A program made the translations under genes and the position numbers. From assembly GCA_965207705.1 (NCBI GenBank), contig OZ242292.1, positions 310,001 to 374,000 on the forward strand: DNA of 64,000 nt. Direction: 5' to 3'. Shown here piece by piece: positions 1 through 8,742 of the stretch; positions within the stretch are counted from its first letter, which is position 1; each line of letters opens with the position of its first letter. Under the pieces are notes generated by a model that ran no database searches, was not told the origin of the DNA, and worked only from the letters and a program-made list of their open reading frames with translations. The stretch comes from JAAOII01 sp965207705. Lineage in GTDB: Bacteria; Pseudomonadota; Gammaproteobacteria; CBDBNL01; JAAOII01.

Positions 1-1330
1 TTTTTTCCAGGTTCTCATCAGAAACTGGTATACGAAACCTATCACGAAACTTTTTGAGCCCTTCCATATCCAGCTTTTTAATTGAATGGGCTATATTATC
101 CGACTCACCTGGTGTGCCGTAGCCCTTAATACTTTTTGCTAAAATTACAGTTGGTTGTCCTTTATGATTAAATGCTTTTTTGTAAGCAGCATAAACCTTA
201 TGCACATCATGTCCGCCACGATTAAGCCGATAAATTTCTTCATCGCTCATGCCTTCCACCATCTTACGCAATTCATCATAAGCGCCAAAGAAATTATCAC
301 GCGTATATTTGCCTCCCTTATTCTTGCAATTCTGATATTCGCCATCAACCACTTCATCCATGCGGCGCACTAATAATCCTTTATCGTCTTGTTCCAATAA
401 AGGGTCCCACCTCCTGCCCCATAGAACCTTAATAACATTCCAACCTGCGCCCTTAAAGACCCCTTCAAGTTCTTGGATAATCTTGCCATTACCGCGCACT
501 GGACCATCTAATCTTTGCAAGTTACAGTTGACAACAAATATTAAATTATCTAACTGCTCGCGTCCAGCAAGCGCTAATGAACCCAATGACTCTGGTTCAT
601 CGCTTTCGCCGTCTCCCATAAAACACCATACCTTGCGGTCATTCATTGGTAATAGTCCGCGCCTGTCTAAGTACTTCATTACGTGGGCTTGGTGAATTGC
701 CTGCATAGGACCTAAGCCCATTGATACAGTGGGAAACTGCCAATAGTCGGGCATAAGCCAAGGATGTGGATAGGATGATAAAGATTTTTTCTCGTCTAAA
801 TATTTGCCCTTGCCCGCCTCACAACGAAAATTATTAAGATGTTCCTCAGTTATCCTGCCCTCAAGAAAAGAACGAGCATAGATGCCGGGAGAAGAATGTC
901 CTTGGAAAAAAATCATATCACCACCTTCTTTTCTGTCAGGACCATGAAAGAAGTGATTAAAACCAATCTCATAAAGAGTGGCGATGGAAGAGAAGGTAGA
1001 GATGTGTCCGCCTATACTTGAATCATTAATGTTGGCGCGCATCACCATTATCATTGCGTTCCATCTTATGTATGAACGAATACTTTTTTCAATATGTAGG
1101 TCTCCAGGATAAGCTGGCTCCGCAGAACGCGGTATAGTATTGACATAAGGAGTATTTATGGAAAATGGCAGTTCCACCCCCTCCATGCTCGCCTTTTGTG
1201 ATATTGCATGTAAAACTTCCTCCCCTCTTTTTCTGCCACTATGACGACAGATGTCTTCAAAAGCGGCAAGCCATTCCTGGATTTCTTCGTCCTCCACTCC
1301 AGCCGCTGCTATGGGTGTCTTTTCGTTCAT
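1..1330 (-). CDS. aceE: Pyruvate dehydrogenase E1 component, homodimeric type (partial, C-terminus beyond left edge)
   Basis: E1 decarboxylates pyruvate with thiamine diphosphate and reductively acetylates the lipoyl group of E2. About 443 N-terminal residues are visible on the minus strand from ATG at 1328-1330; no stop occurs before the window edge. The thiamine-diphosphate motif is clear: GDGESDEPES near residues 239-248, ending in the NCNLQRLDGPVRGN stretch near 268-281. The N-terminal part (PYVNTIPRSAEPAYPGD, then SIRSYIRWNAMIMVMRAN) is typical of the single-chain AceE family rather than the alpha/beta E1 type. It starts 4 bp after the stop of the CinA-domain gene, so the two are probably co-transcribed; aceF would be expected beyond the left edge. 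The family call is secure. Confidence 0.96.
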   Translation of the reverse strand, partial: MNEKTPIAAAGVEDEEIQEWLAAFEDICRHSGRKRGEEVLHAISQKASMEGVELPFSINTPYVNTIPRSAEPAYPGDLHIEKSIRSYIRWNAMIMVMRANINDSSIGGHISTFSSIATLYEIGFNHFFHGPDRKEGGDMIFFQGHSSPGIYARSFLEGRITEEHLNNFRCEAGKGKYLDEKKSLSSYPHPWLMPDYWQFPTVSMGLGPMQAIHQAHVMKYLDRRGLLPMNDRKVWCFMGDGESDEPESLGSLALAGREQLDNLIFVVNCNLQRLDGPVRGNGKIIQELEGVFKGAGWNVIKVLWGRRWDPLLEQDDKGLLVRRMDEVVDGEYQNCKNKGGKYTRDNFFGAYDELRKMVEGMSDEEIYRLNRGGHDVHKVYAAYKKAFNHKGQPTVILAKSIKGYGTPGESDNIAHSIKKLDMEGLKKFRDRFRIPVSDENLEK

Positions 1331-1334
1331 TGCG

Positions 1335-2093
1335 TTAGTTTAACACAGAAGATGTCTTCACACCTTCTTCTTTCAATAATTTTTTAAGAGCCGTCCTACA
1401 CTCATCCACTGCATTTTCATCATAACCGCGAAACACCACCTTAACTACATAATTACCTTTATCATCTTGGCGCGGATAGCTACCTATTTCAATTCCTGAA
1501 CTACTTTCTTCCAGTTGCGTCAATTGAGCAGCAATACGGCTTTCGCCAGCATGGACATAAACTGATTTATTATGTAAAATTTTACTGGCAACAATATCCT
1601 TGAATATAAAATCTAACATTGCCTTAAAAATGCTGGGCACTCCCGCCAAAACATAAGTGTTATGTAAACGGAAGCCAGGAGCTGCGCTAACCTCATTATC
1701 TATTAACTCCGCCCCTGCTGGAATATAAGCCATCTTACGAATAGCATCATTTACATAAGCGGGATTCTCATAACGACTTTCCATCCGCTGCAATGCCTCA
1801 TCATTCAGGAGCAAATCAACTTCAAAGCATTTGGCTATCGCCTGCGCGGTTATGTCATCATGAGTGGGACCTATGCCGCCACTGGTAAAAACATAGTCGT
1901 AATTCTCACTGCAATGACGCACTGCGGAAATAATTGCTTGTTCGTCATCGCGCACCACACGCGCTTCAATTAAGGATATTCCTTTTTGATTAAGATGGGC
2001 TATCAGTTGTACTAAATTGCCCTCTTTGGTGGAACCATCCAAAATTTCATTGCCTATTATGATGAAGGCGGCACTGGGTATCTTATTCTGCAT
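1335..2093 (-). CDS. CinA N-terminal (molybdopterin-binding/MoaB-like) domain protein
   Basis: The 252-residue product matches the molybdopterin-binding-like domain found at the N-terminus of CinA (competence/damage-inducible protein A, COG1058). The family signature GGIGPTHDD is at about residues 72-80, after an N-terminal strand reading IIIGNEILDG. The C-terminal nicotinamide-nucleotide amidase domain of full-length CinA is absent here; that domain is encoded separately at 27063-27653. In full-length CinA the N-terminal domain has been linked to ADP-ribose pyrophosphatase activity; the activity of this stand-alone form is not evident from sequence. It lies immediately upstream of aceE and diverges from tsaD. 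A TATAAT box sits 6 nt before its ATG, with no Shine-Dalgarno. Confidence 0.9.
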   Translation of the reverse strand: MQNKIPSAAFIIIGNEILDGSTKEGNLVQLIAHLNQKGISLIEARVVRDDEQAIISAVRHCSENYDYVFTSGGIGPTHDDITAQAIAKCFEVDLLLNDEALQRMESRYENPAYVNDAIRKMAYIPAGAELIDNEVSAAPGFRLHNTYVLAGVPSIFKAMLDFIFKDIVASKILHNKSVYVHAGESRIAAQLTQLEESSSGIEIGSYPRQDDKGNYVVKVVFRGYDENAVDECRTALKKLLKEEGVKTSSVLN

Positions 2094-2099
2094 CTTGTT

Positions 2100-2105
2100 A
2101 TTATA
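2100..2105 (-). promoter_or_regulatory. -10 element of the CinA-domain gene, predicted leaderless
   Basis: TATAAT on the minus strand, exactly 6 nt (AACAAG) before the ATG. A start about 7 nt after the box would fall on the A of the ATG. The expected -35 position overlaps the tsaD -10 box, so the two divergent promoters are interlocked. Confidence 0.5.
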
Positions 2106-2123
2106 ATACCAAACATAATCCCC

Positions 2124-2129
2124 TATAAT
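2124..2129 (+). promoter_or_regulatory. -10 element of tsaD, predicted leaderless
   Basis: Perfect TATAAT, then 6 nt (TTAGGT), then the tsaD ATG at 2136. No Shine-Dalgarno can fit. The -35 position (about 2101-2106, TTATAA) overlaps the oppositely oriented -10 of the CinA-domain gene. Confidence 0.5.
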
Positions 2130-2135
2130 TTAGGT

Positions 2136-3191
2136 ATGATTATCTTTGCTGTTGAGAGCTCATGCGATGAAACTGCAGTCGCAGTTTATCAATCGGGAGT
2201 GTTAGCGCACAGAGTATTCTCGCAAATTGATATTCATCAAGCATACAAAGGCGTAGTGCCAGAATTAGCAGCGCGCAGTCACATTCAAAAGCTGATTCCT
2301 CTCACCAAAGATTGCCTTAATGCCGCCTCCATCAACAAAAAGGATATTTCCGCAGTTGCCTATACTATGGGACCAGGCCTAATTCCCTGTTTGATAGCTG
2401 GCGCCTCTTATGCCCGCTCCCTTGCTTATGGTTTAGGAGTGACGGCGCTTGGCATTCATCATTTGGAAGCCCATATTCTTTCGCCTATGTTGGCTGAAGA
2501 TAAAAACAATAAAGTAGATTTTCCGTACATAGCGCTGTTAGTCAGTGGAGGGCATACTCAACTATATATAGTGCGCGACTATGGCAAGTATGAACTATGC
2601 GGGCAGAGTGTGGATGATGCGGTGGGAGAGGCGTTTGATAAGAGCGCGGTTTTGCTTGGCTTACCCTACCCAGGCGGAGCCGAACTGGAAAAACTAGCAA
2701 GAAACGGCAATCCAGATAAATATCCACTAACCATGCCTATGGCGCATAGTGGCGATTATAACTTTAGTTTTAGTGGCATTAAAACCCAAGTGCGTTATCT
2801 ATTGGAGAAACTAAACATTGGTAATACTAAGGATGCAGGGGAAAACCCAGGTGAAAATATAGAGGAATCCATTAAGGCAGATGTGGCGGCATCATTCCAA
2901 AAAACCATTGCCCATGGATTAATTAATAAAGTATTTGCTTTGGCGAGCAGTAGTGGAATAACAAAGGTGGCATTAGTAGGCGGAGTCAGCGCCAACGGTT
3001 ATCTGCGCAATCTGGCACAAGAGCGCGCTAAAGAAGCAGGGCTTCAATTATTTTTTGCTCCAGCGCAATATTGCACCGACAATGCGGCTATGGTTGCCCT
3101 AACCGCAGAATATAGATTAGGTCGCGGAGAAAAAAATGGACTAATTATACGCAGTAAGCCACGACTTCCAATACCTGACATTGAAAGTTAA
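2136..3191 (+). CDS. tsaD: tRNA N6-adenosine threonylcarbamoyltransferase TsaD
   Basis: TsaD, with TsaB and TsaE, moves the threonylcarbamoyl group from TC-AMP to A37 of ANN-decoding tRNAs, an essential cytoplasmic modification. The 351-residue product starts with the family signature MIIFAVESSCDETAVAVY. The metal-binding HLEAH motif is at about residues 109-113, matching the two family histidines. Length is close to the usual 335-345; a short Asn/Gly/Glu-rich insertion near residues 226-240 accounts for the excess. It is transcribed divergently from the CinA-domain gene across 42 bp and converges on nadB with 18 bp between stops. No terminator is visible in that gap. Confidence 0.97.
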   Translation: MIIFAVESSCDETAVAVYQSGVLAHRVFSQIDIHQAYKGVVPELAARSHIQKLIPLTKDCLNAASINKKDISAVAYTMGPGLIPCLIAGASYARSLAYGLGVTALGIHHLEAHILSPMLAEDKNNKVDFPYIALLVSGGHTQLYIVRDYGKYELCGQSVDDAVGEAFDKSAVLLGLPYPGGAELEKLARNGNPDKYPLTMPMAHSGDYNFSFSGIKTQVRYLLEKLNIGNTKDAGENPGENIEESIKADVAASFQKTIAHGLINKVFALASSSGITKVALVGGVSANGYLRNLAQERAKEAGLQLFFAPAQYCTDNAAMVALTAEYRLGRGEKNGLIIRSKPRLPIPDIES

Positions 3192-3209
3192 TCACAAATT
3201 AATAATAGA

Positions 3210-4763
3210 TTAAAGGCGGGTTATGCGGGCGCGCTTGTGGGGTTTGGGATAATCGGGGTTATAGTGCAAGCCGCGGCTTTCTTTGCGCTTCATTGCCGAG
3301 CGAATTATTAAGTCAGCGCACAGTATAAGATTGCGCAGTTCCAATAGGTCGCGATGAACTCGGTAGTTGCTATAGTATTCTTTAACTTCTTCTTGCAGCA
3401 GCTTCACTCTTCTTAGCGCCCGTTCCAAACGTTTATTAGTGCGCACTATTCCCACATAGTTCCACATAAAACGGCGCAGCTCATCCCAGTTATGACTAAT
3501 AACAACTTCCTCATCGGAGTCAGTTACGCGACTCTCATCCCATCCCTTCGGTTCGGGAGGCATGGCAACTTCTGCTATGCTATTATTAATGCTGATGGCA
3601 GCAGAGCGCGCCATCACCAAACACTCCAGCAGTGAATTACTCGCCAGACGATTTGCTCCATGTAGTCCAGTGTACGAGGTCTCGCCTAAAGCATAGAGTC
3701 CGCTAACATCAGTCCTGCCTTGAATATCTGTCATTACTCCGCCACAACTATAATGAGCTGCTGGCACAACAGGAATCGCCTCCTTAGTTATGTTAATTCC
3801 AAGCTTTAGGCACTGCGCATAAGTGGTAGGAAAACGTTTTTTTGTGAAGGTTGCTGCTTTATGACTTATGTCCAAATAAACAAAGTCCAGCCCGTGTTGT
3901 TTCATTTGGAAATCAATGGCGCGCGCCACAACATCGCGTGGCGCCAATTCAGCCCGCTTATCAAACTCGCTCATAAACTCTCTGCCATCTGGCAACAGAA
4001 GTCGCGCCCCTTCACCGCGCAATGCCTCACTGATTAAAAAGGACTTAACCAATGGATGATACAAACAAGTGGGGTGAAACTGACTAAACTCCATATTCGC
4101 TACCTTACAGCCAACTCTTTTAGCCATAGCTATGCCATCACCAGTGGCACTTTCTGGATTAGTGGAATATAGATAAACCCTGCTAGCGCCGCCAGTTGCC
4201 AATGCTGTGAACTTAGCGCTATGAGCATGCACTCTGCCACTTTTTACATTAAGAATATAAGCGCCTATGCATCTTTTGCGATGCATAATTAAATCAACTG
4301 CCAAGCTATCAGGGAATAGTTTAATATTAGGGGACTGCAACATCTGAGCTCTTAGAGTTTCCGCCAATGCCTTGCCAGTTCTATCACCGGCATGAATTAT
4401 CCTTCTTTTAGAGTGCCCACCTTCTTTGCCCAAATCTGGCTGCTGGCTCCTGCCACGTAAAGTTGCTGGAAAGCCCATTGCTAATAGCTCGTCTACTGCG
4501 GCGCGACTATTATTTACTATGAAGTTAACCACTTTAGAATCACATAGCCCCGCCCCCGTATTGATTGTATCTTCAATATGTTTTTGCGGAGAATCCTCAT
4601 CACTAAAAGGCACCGCTATGCCGCCTTGCGCCCAATAGGTGGCGCTTTCTTCAAAACTTCCTTTACTGATAATTGCAACCTTAATATTATTAGCGGCTAA
4701 CCTAACAGCCAGCTGCATGCCCGCCGCCCCCATGCCTATTATTAAGACGTCGCTATATTTCAT
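3210..4763 (-). CDS. nadB: L-aspartate oxidase NadB
   Basis: NadB oxidises L-aspartate to iminoaspartate with FAD, the first step of de novo NAD synthesis; NadA then condenses the product with dihydroxyacetone phosphate. The 517-residue protein has the FAD dinucleotide-binding motif GMGAAGMQLA at residues 10-19, the ATYWAQGGIAVP segment, the active-site region around SQFHPTCLYHP and SEALRGEGARLLLPDG, and the capping segment AAHYSCGGVMTD. Length is normal (E. coli about 540). It is the last gene of an apparent sseA-rnr-rlmB-nadB run and starts 24 bp after the rlmB stop. nadA and nadC are not in the window. Succinate dehydrogenase and fumarate reductase flavoproteins are relatives, but the overall motif pattern is NadB. 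Confidence 0.95.
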   Translation of the reverse strand: MKYSDVLIIGMGAAGMQLAVRLAANNIKVAIISKGSFEESATYWAQGGIAVPFSDEDSPQKHIEDTINTGAGLCDSKVVNFIVNNSRAAVDELLAMGFPATLRGRSQQPDLGKEGGHSKRRIIHAGDRTGKALAETLRAQMLQSPNIKLFPDSLAVDLIMHRKRCIGAYILNVKSGRVHAHSAKFTALATGGASRVYLYSTNPESATGDGIAMAKRVGCKVANMEFSQFHPTCLYHPLVKSFLISEALRGEGARLLLPDGREFMSEFDKRAELAPRDVVARAIDFQMKQHGLDFVYLDISHKAATFTKKRFPTTYAQCLKLGINITKEAIPVVPAAHYSCGGVMTDIQGRTDVSGLYALGETSYTGLHGANRLASNSLLECLVMARSAAISINNSIAEVAMPPEPKGWDESRVTDSDEEVVISHNWDELRRFMWNYVGIVRTNKRLERALRRVKLLQEEVKEYYSNYRVHRDLLELRNLILCADLIIRSAMKRKESRGLHYNPDYPKPHKRARITRL

Positions 4764-4787
4764 GATTTCATGGTTTGTTAGTTTTCA

Positions 4788-5558
4788 TTATTTGTCAGCC
4801 GAATAACTCTGCTGCGCACGAATGCTATTCAGCATCACGGCGCAAGCAGATGCCACATTCAAACTCTCCGTTTGAGAGGAGGTATTAATTCGGCACACAA
4901 AATCACTATGCTTAATTGGCAAAGGACGAATCCCTTTGCCTTCGCTGCCCATCAATAATACTATTGGCATGTCACATTTGAGTTTGTCAATTGATGTCTT
5001 TGCTGCTGCATCTGCCGCCACCACCCAAAACCCATTATCCTGCATTATCTGAATACTGCGGGTTAGGTTGGTAACCCTAATCAACTTCACCCATTCCGCC
5101 ATACCAGCAGAAGATTTAACGCAGGTAGCGCTGATAGGAGCAGAGTTATTTTTAGGAAAAATAATCCCGCTACAAGAAAAAGCCACTGCATTACGAATAC
5201 AGGCACCCATATTATGCGGGTCGGTGATGCCATCCAATGCTAAGTATACTTCTTTATATCCTGCTTTATTATCGCCAGCACTAGCGCTGGCGAGATTATT
5301 CTTTTTACCAATATCTTTTAGATAATTCTCATCATAAATATGCAGGTCAGCGCAGTGCGCGGCGCAAAATTGATGTGTCTCGCTGGGAAATTGTTTGGCA
5401 AATTGGGCTTTCTCCCAATACTCAACTGGGATTTTAGATTGTTTGGCGCTGGCTGTAAGTTGTGGCAGATTACTATGCTTGGCGAGTATCAGGCATCTTG
5501 CTCTACCGCGCTTAATAGCATTTACGACAGGATGAATTCCATAGATTAATTGAGGCAT
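4788..5558 (-). CDS. rlmB: 23S rRNA 2'-O-methyltransferase, TrmH/SpoU family (RlmB type)
   Basis: SpoU methyltransferases use S-adenosylmethionine to methylate the ribose of RNA; RlmB targets Gm2251 of 23S rRNA. The 256-residue protein has the small N-terminal substrate-binding domain (YGIHPVVNAIKRGR) followed by the knotted catalytic domain. Its three SpoU motifs are visible: DGITDPHNMGACIRNAVAF with the catalytic-type Asn/Arg, the VLLMGSEGKGIRPL strand, and SLNVASACAVML at the C-terminus. A short Ala/Gly/Asn/Lys-rich insertion (LASASAGDNKAGYKE) lies between the domains. It sits 16 bp downstream of rnr, the same neighbour as in E. coli (rnr-rlmB), which supports RlmB over other SpoU members. 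Confidence 0.92.
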   Translation of the reverse strand: MPQLIYGIHPVVNAIKRGRARCLILAKHSNLPQLTASAKQSKIPVEYWEKAQFAKQFPSETHQFCAAHCADLHIYDENYLKDIGKKNNLASASAGDNKAGYKEVYLALDGITDPHNMGACIRNAVAFSCSGIIFPKNNSAPISATCVKSSAGMAEWVKLIRVTNLTRSIQIMQDNGFWVVAADAAAKTSIDKLKCDMPIVLLMGSEGKGIRPLPIKHSDFVCRINTSSQTESLNVASACAVMLNSIRAQQSYSADK

Positions 5559-5574
5559 TTGTATAAAATACTTC

Positions 5575-7818
5575 TTACTGAATCAATGTGAAATCTACCT
5601 TGCGTTCTTCAATTCTTATACGATCCACTTTCACCGATACAGAGTTGCCCATGCGATATACTTTACCTTTTCTAACTCCTTGCAATATCTGCTCACCTGC
5701 ATCATATTTGTAATAATCATCACGTAATAATCTGGTAACCACCATTCCTTCAACTGGTATATCATTGAGACGCACAAAGAAACCGCGTTCGGAAATATAA
5801 ACTATGGTGCCTTGATGAACCTTTTCTGGCTGTTTTTCAAGATAGCGACATTTCAAAGCATCAACCACTTGCCACACCGCCTTATTTATATTACGTTCCT
5901 GAGTAGAACATAATGCGGCTATATCATCAATTTCTTTTTTGCTATAGTTATAGTGTTCTTGCTTCTCTCCCTTCTTTGCTAATGCTTTTTTAATTGCTCT
6001 ATGGGTTAACAAATCTGGGTACCTGCGAATTGGCGAAGTAAAGTGAGTGTATGCATCATAGTTCAAGCCAAAATGCCCTCCAGGACTAACCCGATATAAT
6101 GCTTGCTGCATGGATTTAAGGACTACCATCTCAAGAATTCCCGCCTCAGAATACTTATTAATCTGGTCTAAAATTTTGCAATAAGTAGCGCTATCAACCT
6201 GGTTAGTTGGCACTTTGATATTGTAATAATTAAAGAACAAACGTAAAGTGTTTAATTTTTCTTGCTCGGGTGGTGGATGAACGCGATAACAAAAAACTGC
6301 ATTTTGGGCAGCAAGAAAATTAGCGGCGCATACATTGGCAACTAACATTGCCTCTTCTATCATCAGATGGGCGATGCCTCGCTGATATTGATGCATGCCT
6401 GTAACCCTGCCGTTCTCATCCAAGTTCACTCTAATTTCCTCCAGGTGACGAAAATCCAGAGCATTCCTTTTACGGCGTCCCTCCAGCAGAACTTCGGTTA
6501 ACTTATGCAATGAAGTTAATGACTCTTTTACTTCATCGCTAATAAATTCCTTGCCAGATTCTGTGGAAGTCGTTGCTCCGCTATTTATAAAATTGGATAC
6601 ATCCTCATAAATTAATCTAAAGCGAGAATATATAACCGCAGAATAGAATTCACTCTCACGCACAACTCCCTTGCGGTCAATTTTCATTTCACACGCCAAT
6701 ACTAAACGTTCTACATTGGGGTTTAGCGAGCATACTCCGTTACTCAAGTTTTCTGGCAACATAGGGACTACTTTATTCGGAAAGTATACTGACGAAGTTC
6801 TTGCTACTGCCTCCTTATCAATGTCGCTGACAGGCGTAACATAATGAGATACATCAGCAATGGCAACCCATAAGCGCCAGCCCCCATCTTCTTCAACGCA
6901 AAAAACCGCATCATCATAATCCCGCGCGTCTGAACCATCTATGGTAACAAAGGGCAGATGCAGAAAGGAACGACGATTATCTTTATCCTCAGACATAACA
7001 TGGTCGGGAATTTTTTGGGCTTGATTAATTACATTTGCAGGAAACTCATCGTTCAGGTTATACTCACTAATCGCCAAATCTACTTCTACGTTTCCATTAT
7101 CATTGCTTCCCACCACTCGGACAATTTCACCTTCAAGCATGTCAGGTAATATAAGATCTTCTTTAACCGACAAATTAACTTCCACGATGCAATCATGAGG
7201 TATCTTTTTGTCGGGCTTGGTTAAGTGAATTTGACGGGGAATGCGCGCGCTATATGGGACTGCGAATATCTCATTATTCTTCTTAACATACCTCGCCATT
7301 ATAGAATGACGCGAACGGGAGTTAATCTTTACTAAGCTAACAACTACCTTGCCCCTGGCACTCATTTTAGTGGACTTGACTGTGACTATATCGCCGTCCA
7401 ATACCTTATTCACATCATCATTAGATAAAGTAAACTCTATACGGCTGTTGAATTCTTCAATAAAGACGCCTCCAAAAGGAGTGCCTATTACCTTTCCTTC
7501 ATGAATTGTGCCTTGCTTACCTTTGTTCCTGTATTCCCCCGATCTTCTGCTTCCGCCTGAACTTCTCTTTCTATCCGAACTTCTGTCTCTACCCGAACTT
7601 CTTCTTCCACCTGAACTCCTGCTTCCGTCTGAATCTCTCTTTCTGCCCGAACTCCTACTTCCTCCCGAACTCCTGCTTCCGTCTGAATCTCTCTTTCTGT
7701 CCGAACTCCTACTTCCGCCTGAAGCCCTCTTTCCTTCCGAATTCCTACTTCCACCTGAATCCCTCTTTCCTTCCGAATCCCTGCTTCCATCCGAGCGGGA
7801 TGATTTACGTGGATTCAT
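5575..7818 (-). CDS. rnr: Ribonuclease R with an N-terminal Arg/Ser hexapeptide-repeat extension
   Basis: RNase R is a processive 3'-5' exoribonuclease that degrades structured RNA and defective rRNA. In the 747-residue product a cold-shock-like OB domain begins near residue 104 (HEGKVIGTPFGGVFIEE), the RNB catalytic domain carries the metal-binding Asp cluster DGSDARDYDD at 294-303, and an S1 domain ends the protein (HQGTIVYISERGFFVRLNDIP). Residues 9-98 are 15 tandem hexapeptides of pattern S-[DEG]-[GR]-x-R-x encoded by an 18-bp DNA repeat, a feature not usual for this family; the basic tail of E. coli RNase R is at the C-terminus instead. The ATG overlaps the sseA stop by one base, suggesting translational coupling. 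Confidence 0.95.
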   Translation of the reverse strand: MNPRKSSRSDGSRDSEGKRDSGGSRNSEGKRASGGSRSSDRKRDSDGSRSSGGSRSSGRKRDSDGSRSSGGRRSSGRDRSSDRKRSSGGSRRSGEYRNKGKQGTIHEGKVIGTPFGGVFIEEFNSRIEFTLSNDDVNKVLDGDIVTVKSTKMSARGKVVVSLVKINSRSRHSIMARYVKKNNEIFAVPYSARIPRQIHLTKPDKKIPHDCIVEVNLSVKEDLILPDMLEGEIVRVVGSNDNGNVEVDLAISEYNLNDEFPANVINQAQKIPDHVMSEDKDNRRSFLHLPFVTIDGSDARDYDDAVFCVEEDGGWRLWVAIADVSHYVTPVSDIDKEAVARTSSVYFPNKVVPMLPENLSNGVCSLNPNVERLVLACEMKIDRKGVVRESEFYSAVIYSRFRLIYEDVSNFINSGATTSTESGKEFISDEVKESLTSLHKLTEVLLEGRRKRNALDFRHLEEIRVNLDENGRVTGMHQYQRGIAHLMIEEAMLVANVCAANFLAAQNAVFCYRVHPPPEQEKLNTLRLFFNYYNIKVPTNQVDSATYCKILDQINKYSEAGILEMVVLKSMQQALYRVSPGGHFGLNYDAYTHFTSPIRRYPDLLTHRAIKKALAKKGEKQEHYNYSKKEIDDIAALCSTQERNINKAVWQVVDALKCRYLEKQPEKVHQGTIVYISERGFFVRLNDIPVEGMVVTRLLRDDYYKYDAGEQILQGVRKGKVYRMGNSVSVKVDRIRIEERKVDFTLIQ
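7525..7794 (-). repeat. 18-bp tandem repeat (15 units) encoding the RNase R Arg/Ser-rich tail
   Basis: Fifteen imperfect 18-bp units in frame within rnr. Each encodes a hexapeptide such as SDGSRD, SEGKRD, SGGSRS or SDRKRD. Arg at position 5 is invariant and Ser at position 1 is invariant across the 15 units. The period is a multiple of 3, so copy-number change would keep the frame. Confidence 0.9.
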
Positions 7819-8702
7819 TAAGCTGATTCAGGAGAGGATGCAGATGCTGATATAGGCAAAGCAGGATCGTTACCCCACTCTTGCCATGAACCATCATAAC
7901 CTCTGGTAGGTATACCAAGATATGCCGCAATTAAAAAAGCTACAGAAGATCTTCTATGCGCCTGGCAATACACCACTACCTCTTGCTCTGGGGCTTGTTT
8001 ATCTTTTAGGAATTCTGATAATATTTTTGCCGCCTCTTCTTTGGGAACAATCCGCCCCTTATCATCCAAAAACTTAGTCCACTCCAGATGATGCGCTCCA
8101 GGTATATGCCCTCCTCTTTGCGCTCGCACATCTTCTCCGCTCCATTCGGCATAACTGCGTGTGTCCCACAAAAATAAATCTTTGTTAGGCAAGGAATCCA
8201 CAATTTGCTTAGCGGTTACCTTATGAGGAGAATCCAAAGAAAAATGAATATCTAATTCATCCACAGAAGCGCTCACAGAAGTATCCACACCCTGCAAAGA
8301 AGCATCATCAGCAGGTGAAACCACCTCATTACCTGCTTCTTGCCAAGCCAATAGTCCGCCATTCAAATAACTGAAATCGTTAATTCCAGCAACTGCTAAA
8401 GTCCAGTATAATCTTGCCGCCTTCAGTCCGTATTCATCATCAAAAGCCACTATATGGCGAGATGCCGTATAACCAACATTCGCCAAAGCCATGGCAAATT
8501 TTTTCTCAGTTGGCAACAGATTAGGGCAAGGGAGTTCTCCGCTCACTATATCTTCAAAGGGTAAATGGATTGCCCCTGGAATCGTCTGTTTATCGTATGT
8601 TTCAAGCGCAGACAAGTCAAGCAGCAGCGCATCTTTATGGTTTTTTAACTCAATCAGTTCCTGTGGAGTTACTATTAAGCCGTTAATTAAGGTCTTTATC
8701 AT
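7818..8702 (-). CDS. sseA: Thiosulfate/3-mercaptopyruvate sulfurtransferase (two-domain rhodanese)
   Basis: Two-domain rhodaneses move sulfane sulfur from thiosulfate or 3-mercaptopyruvate to thiophilic acceptors through a cysteine persulfide. In this 294-residue protein the N-terminal inactive domain spans about 1-135 and the catalytic domain about 160-285. Cys246 lies in the loop CQAHRRS, where classical enzymes have CRKGVT or CGSGVTA; this loop resembles the CQTHHRS-type found in some proteobacterial members, so the substrate cannot be assigned. The C-terminal WQEWGNDPALPI is typical. It heads a minus-strand run into rnr (1-bp stop/start overlap) and is divergent from glyQ across 40 bp. 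The gene symbol is by family only. Confidence 0.88.
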   Translation of the reverse strand: MIKTLINGLIVTPQELIELKNHKDALLLDLSALETYDKQTIPGAIHLPFEDIVSGELPCPNLLPTEKKFAMALANVGYTASRHIVAFDDEYGLKAARLYWTLAVAGINDFSYLNGGLLAWQEAGNEVVSPADDASLQGVDTSVSASVDELDIHFSLDSPHKVTAKQIVDSLPNKDLFLWDTRSYAEWSGEDVRAQRGGHIPGAHHLEWTKFLDDKGRIVPKEEAAKILSEFLKDKQAPEQEVVVYCQAHRRSSVAFLIAAYLGIPTRGYDGSWQEWGNDPALPISASASSPESA

Positions 8703-8742
8703 ATATAATCATTGTAAATATCAGACATTATAACACTATATT

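Noticed and set aside
155..1021. Three plus-strand frames at the left end
   Set aside because: They are antisense to aceE, whose E1 motifs on the minus strand are unambiguous.
7506..7855. Two plus-strand frames and one extra minus-strand frame over the rnr repeat region
   Set aside because: An 18-bp repeat stays open in several frames. Only the rnr frame joins the cold-shock and RNB domains.
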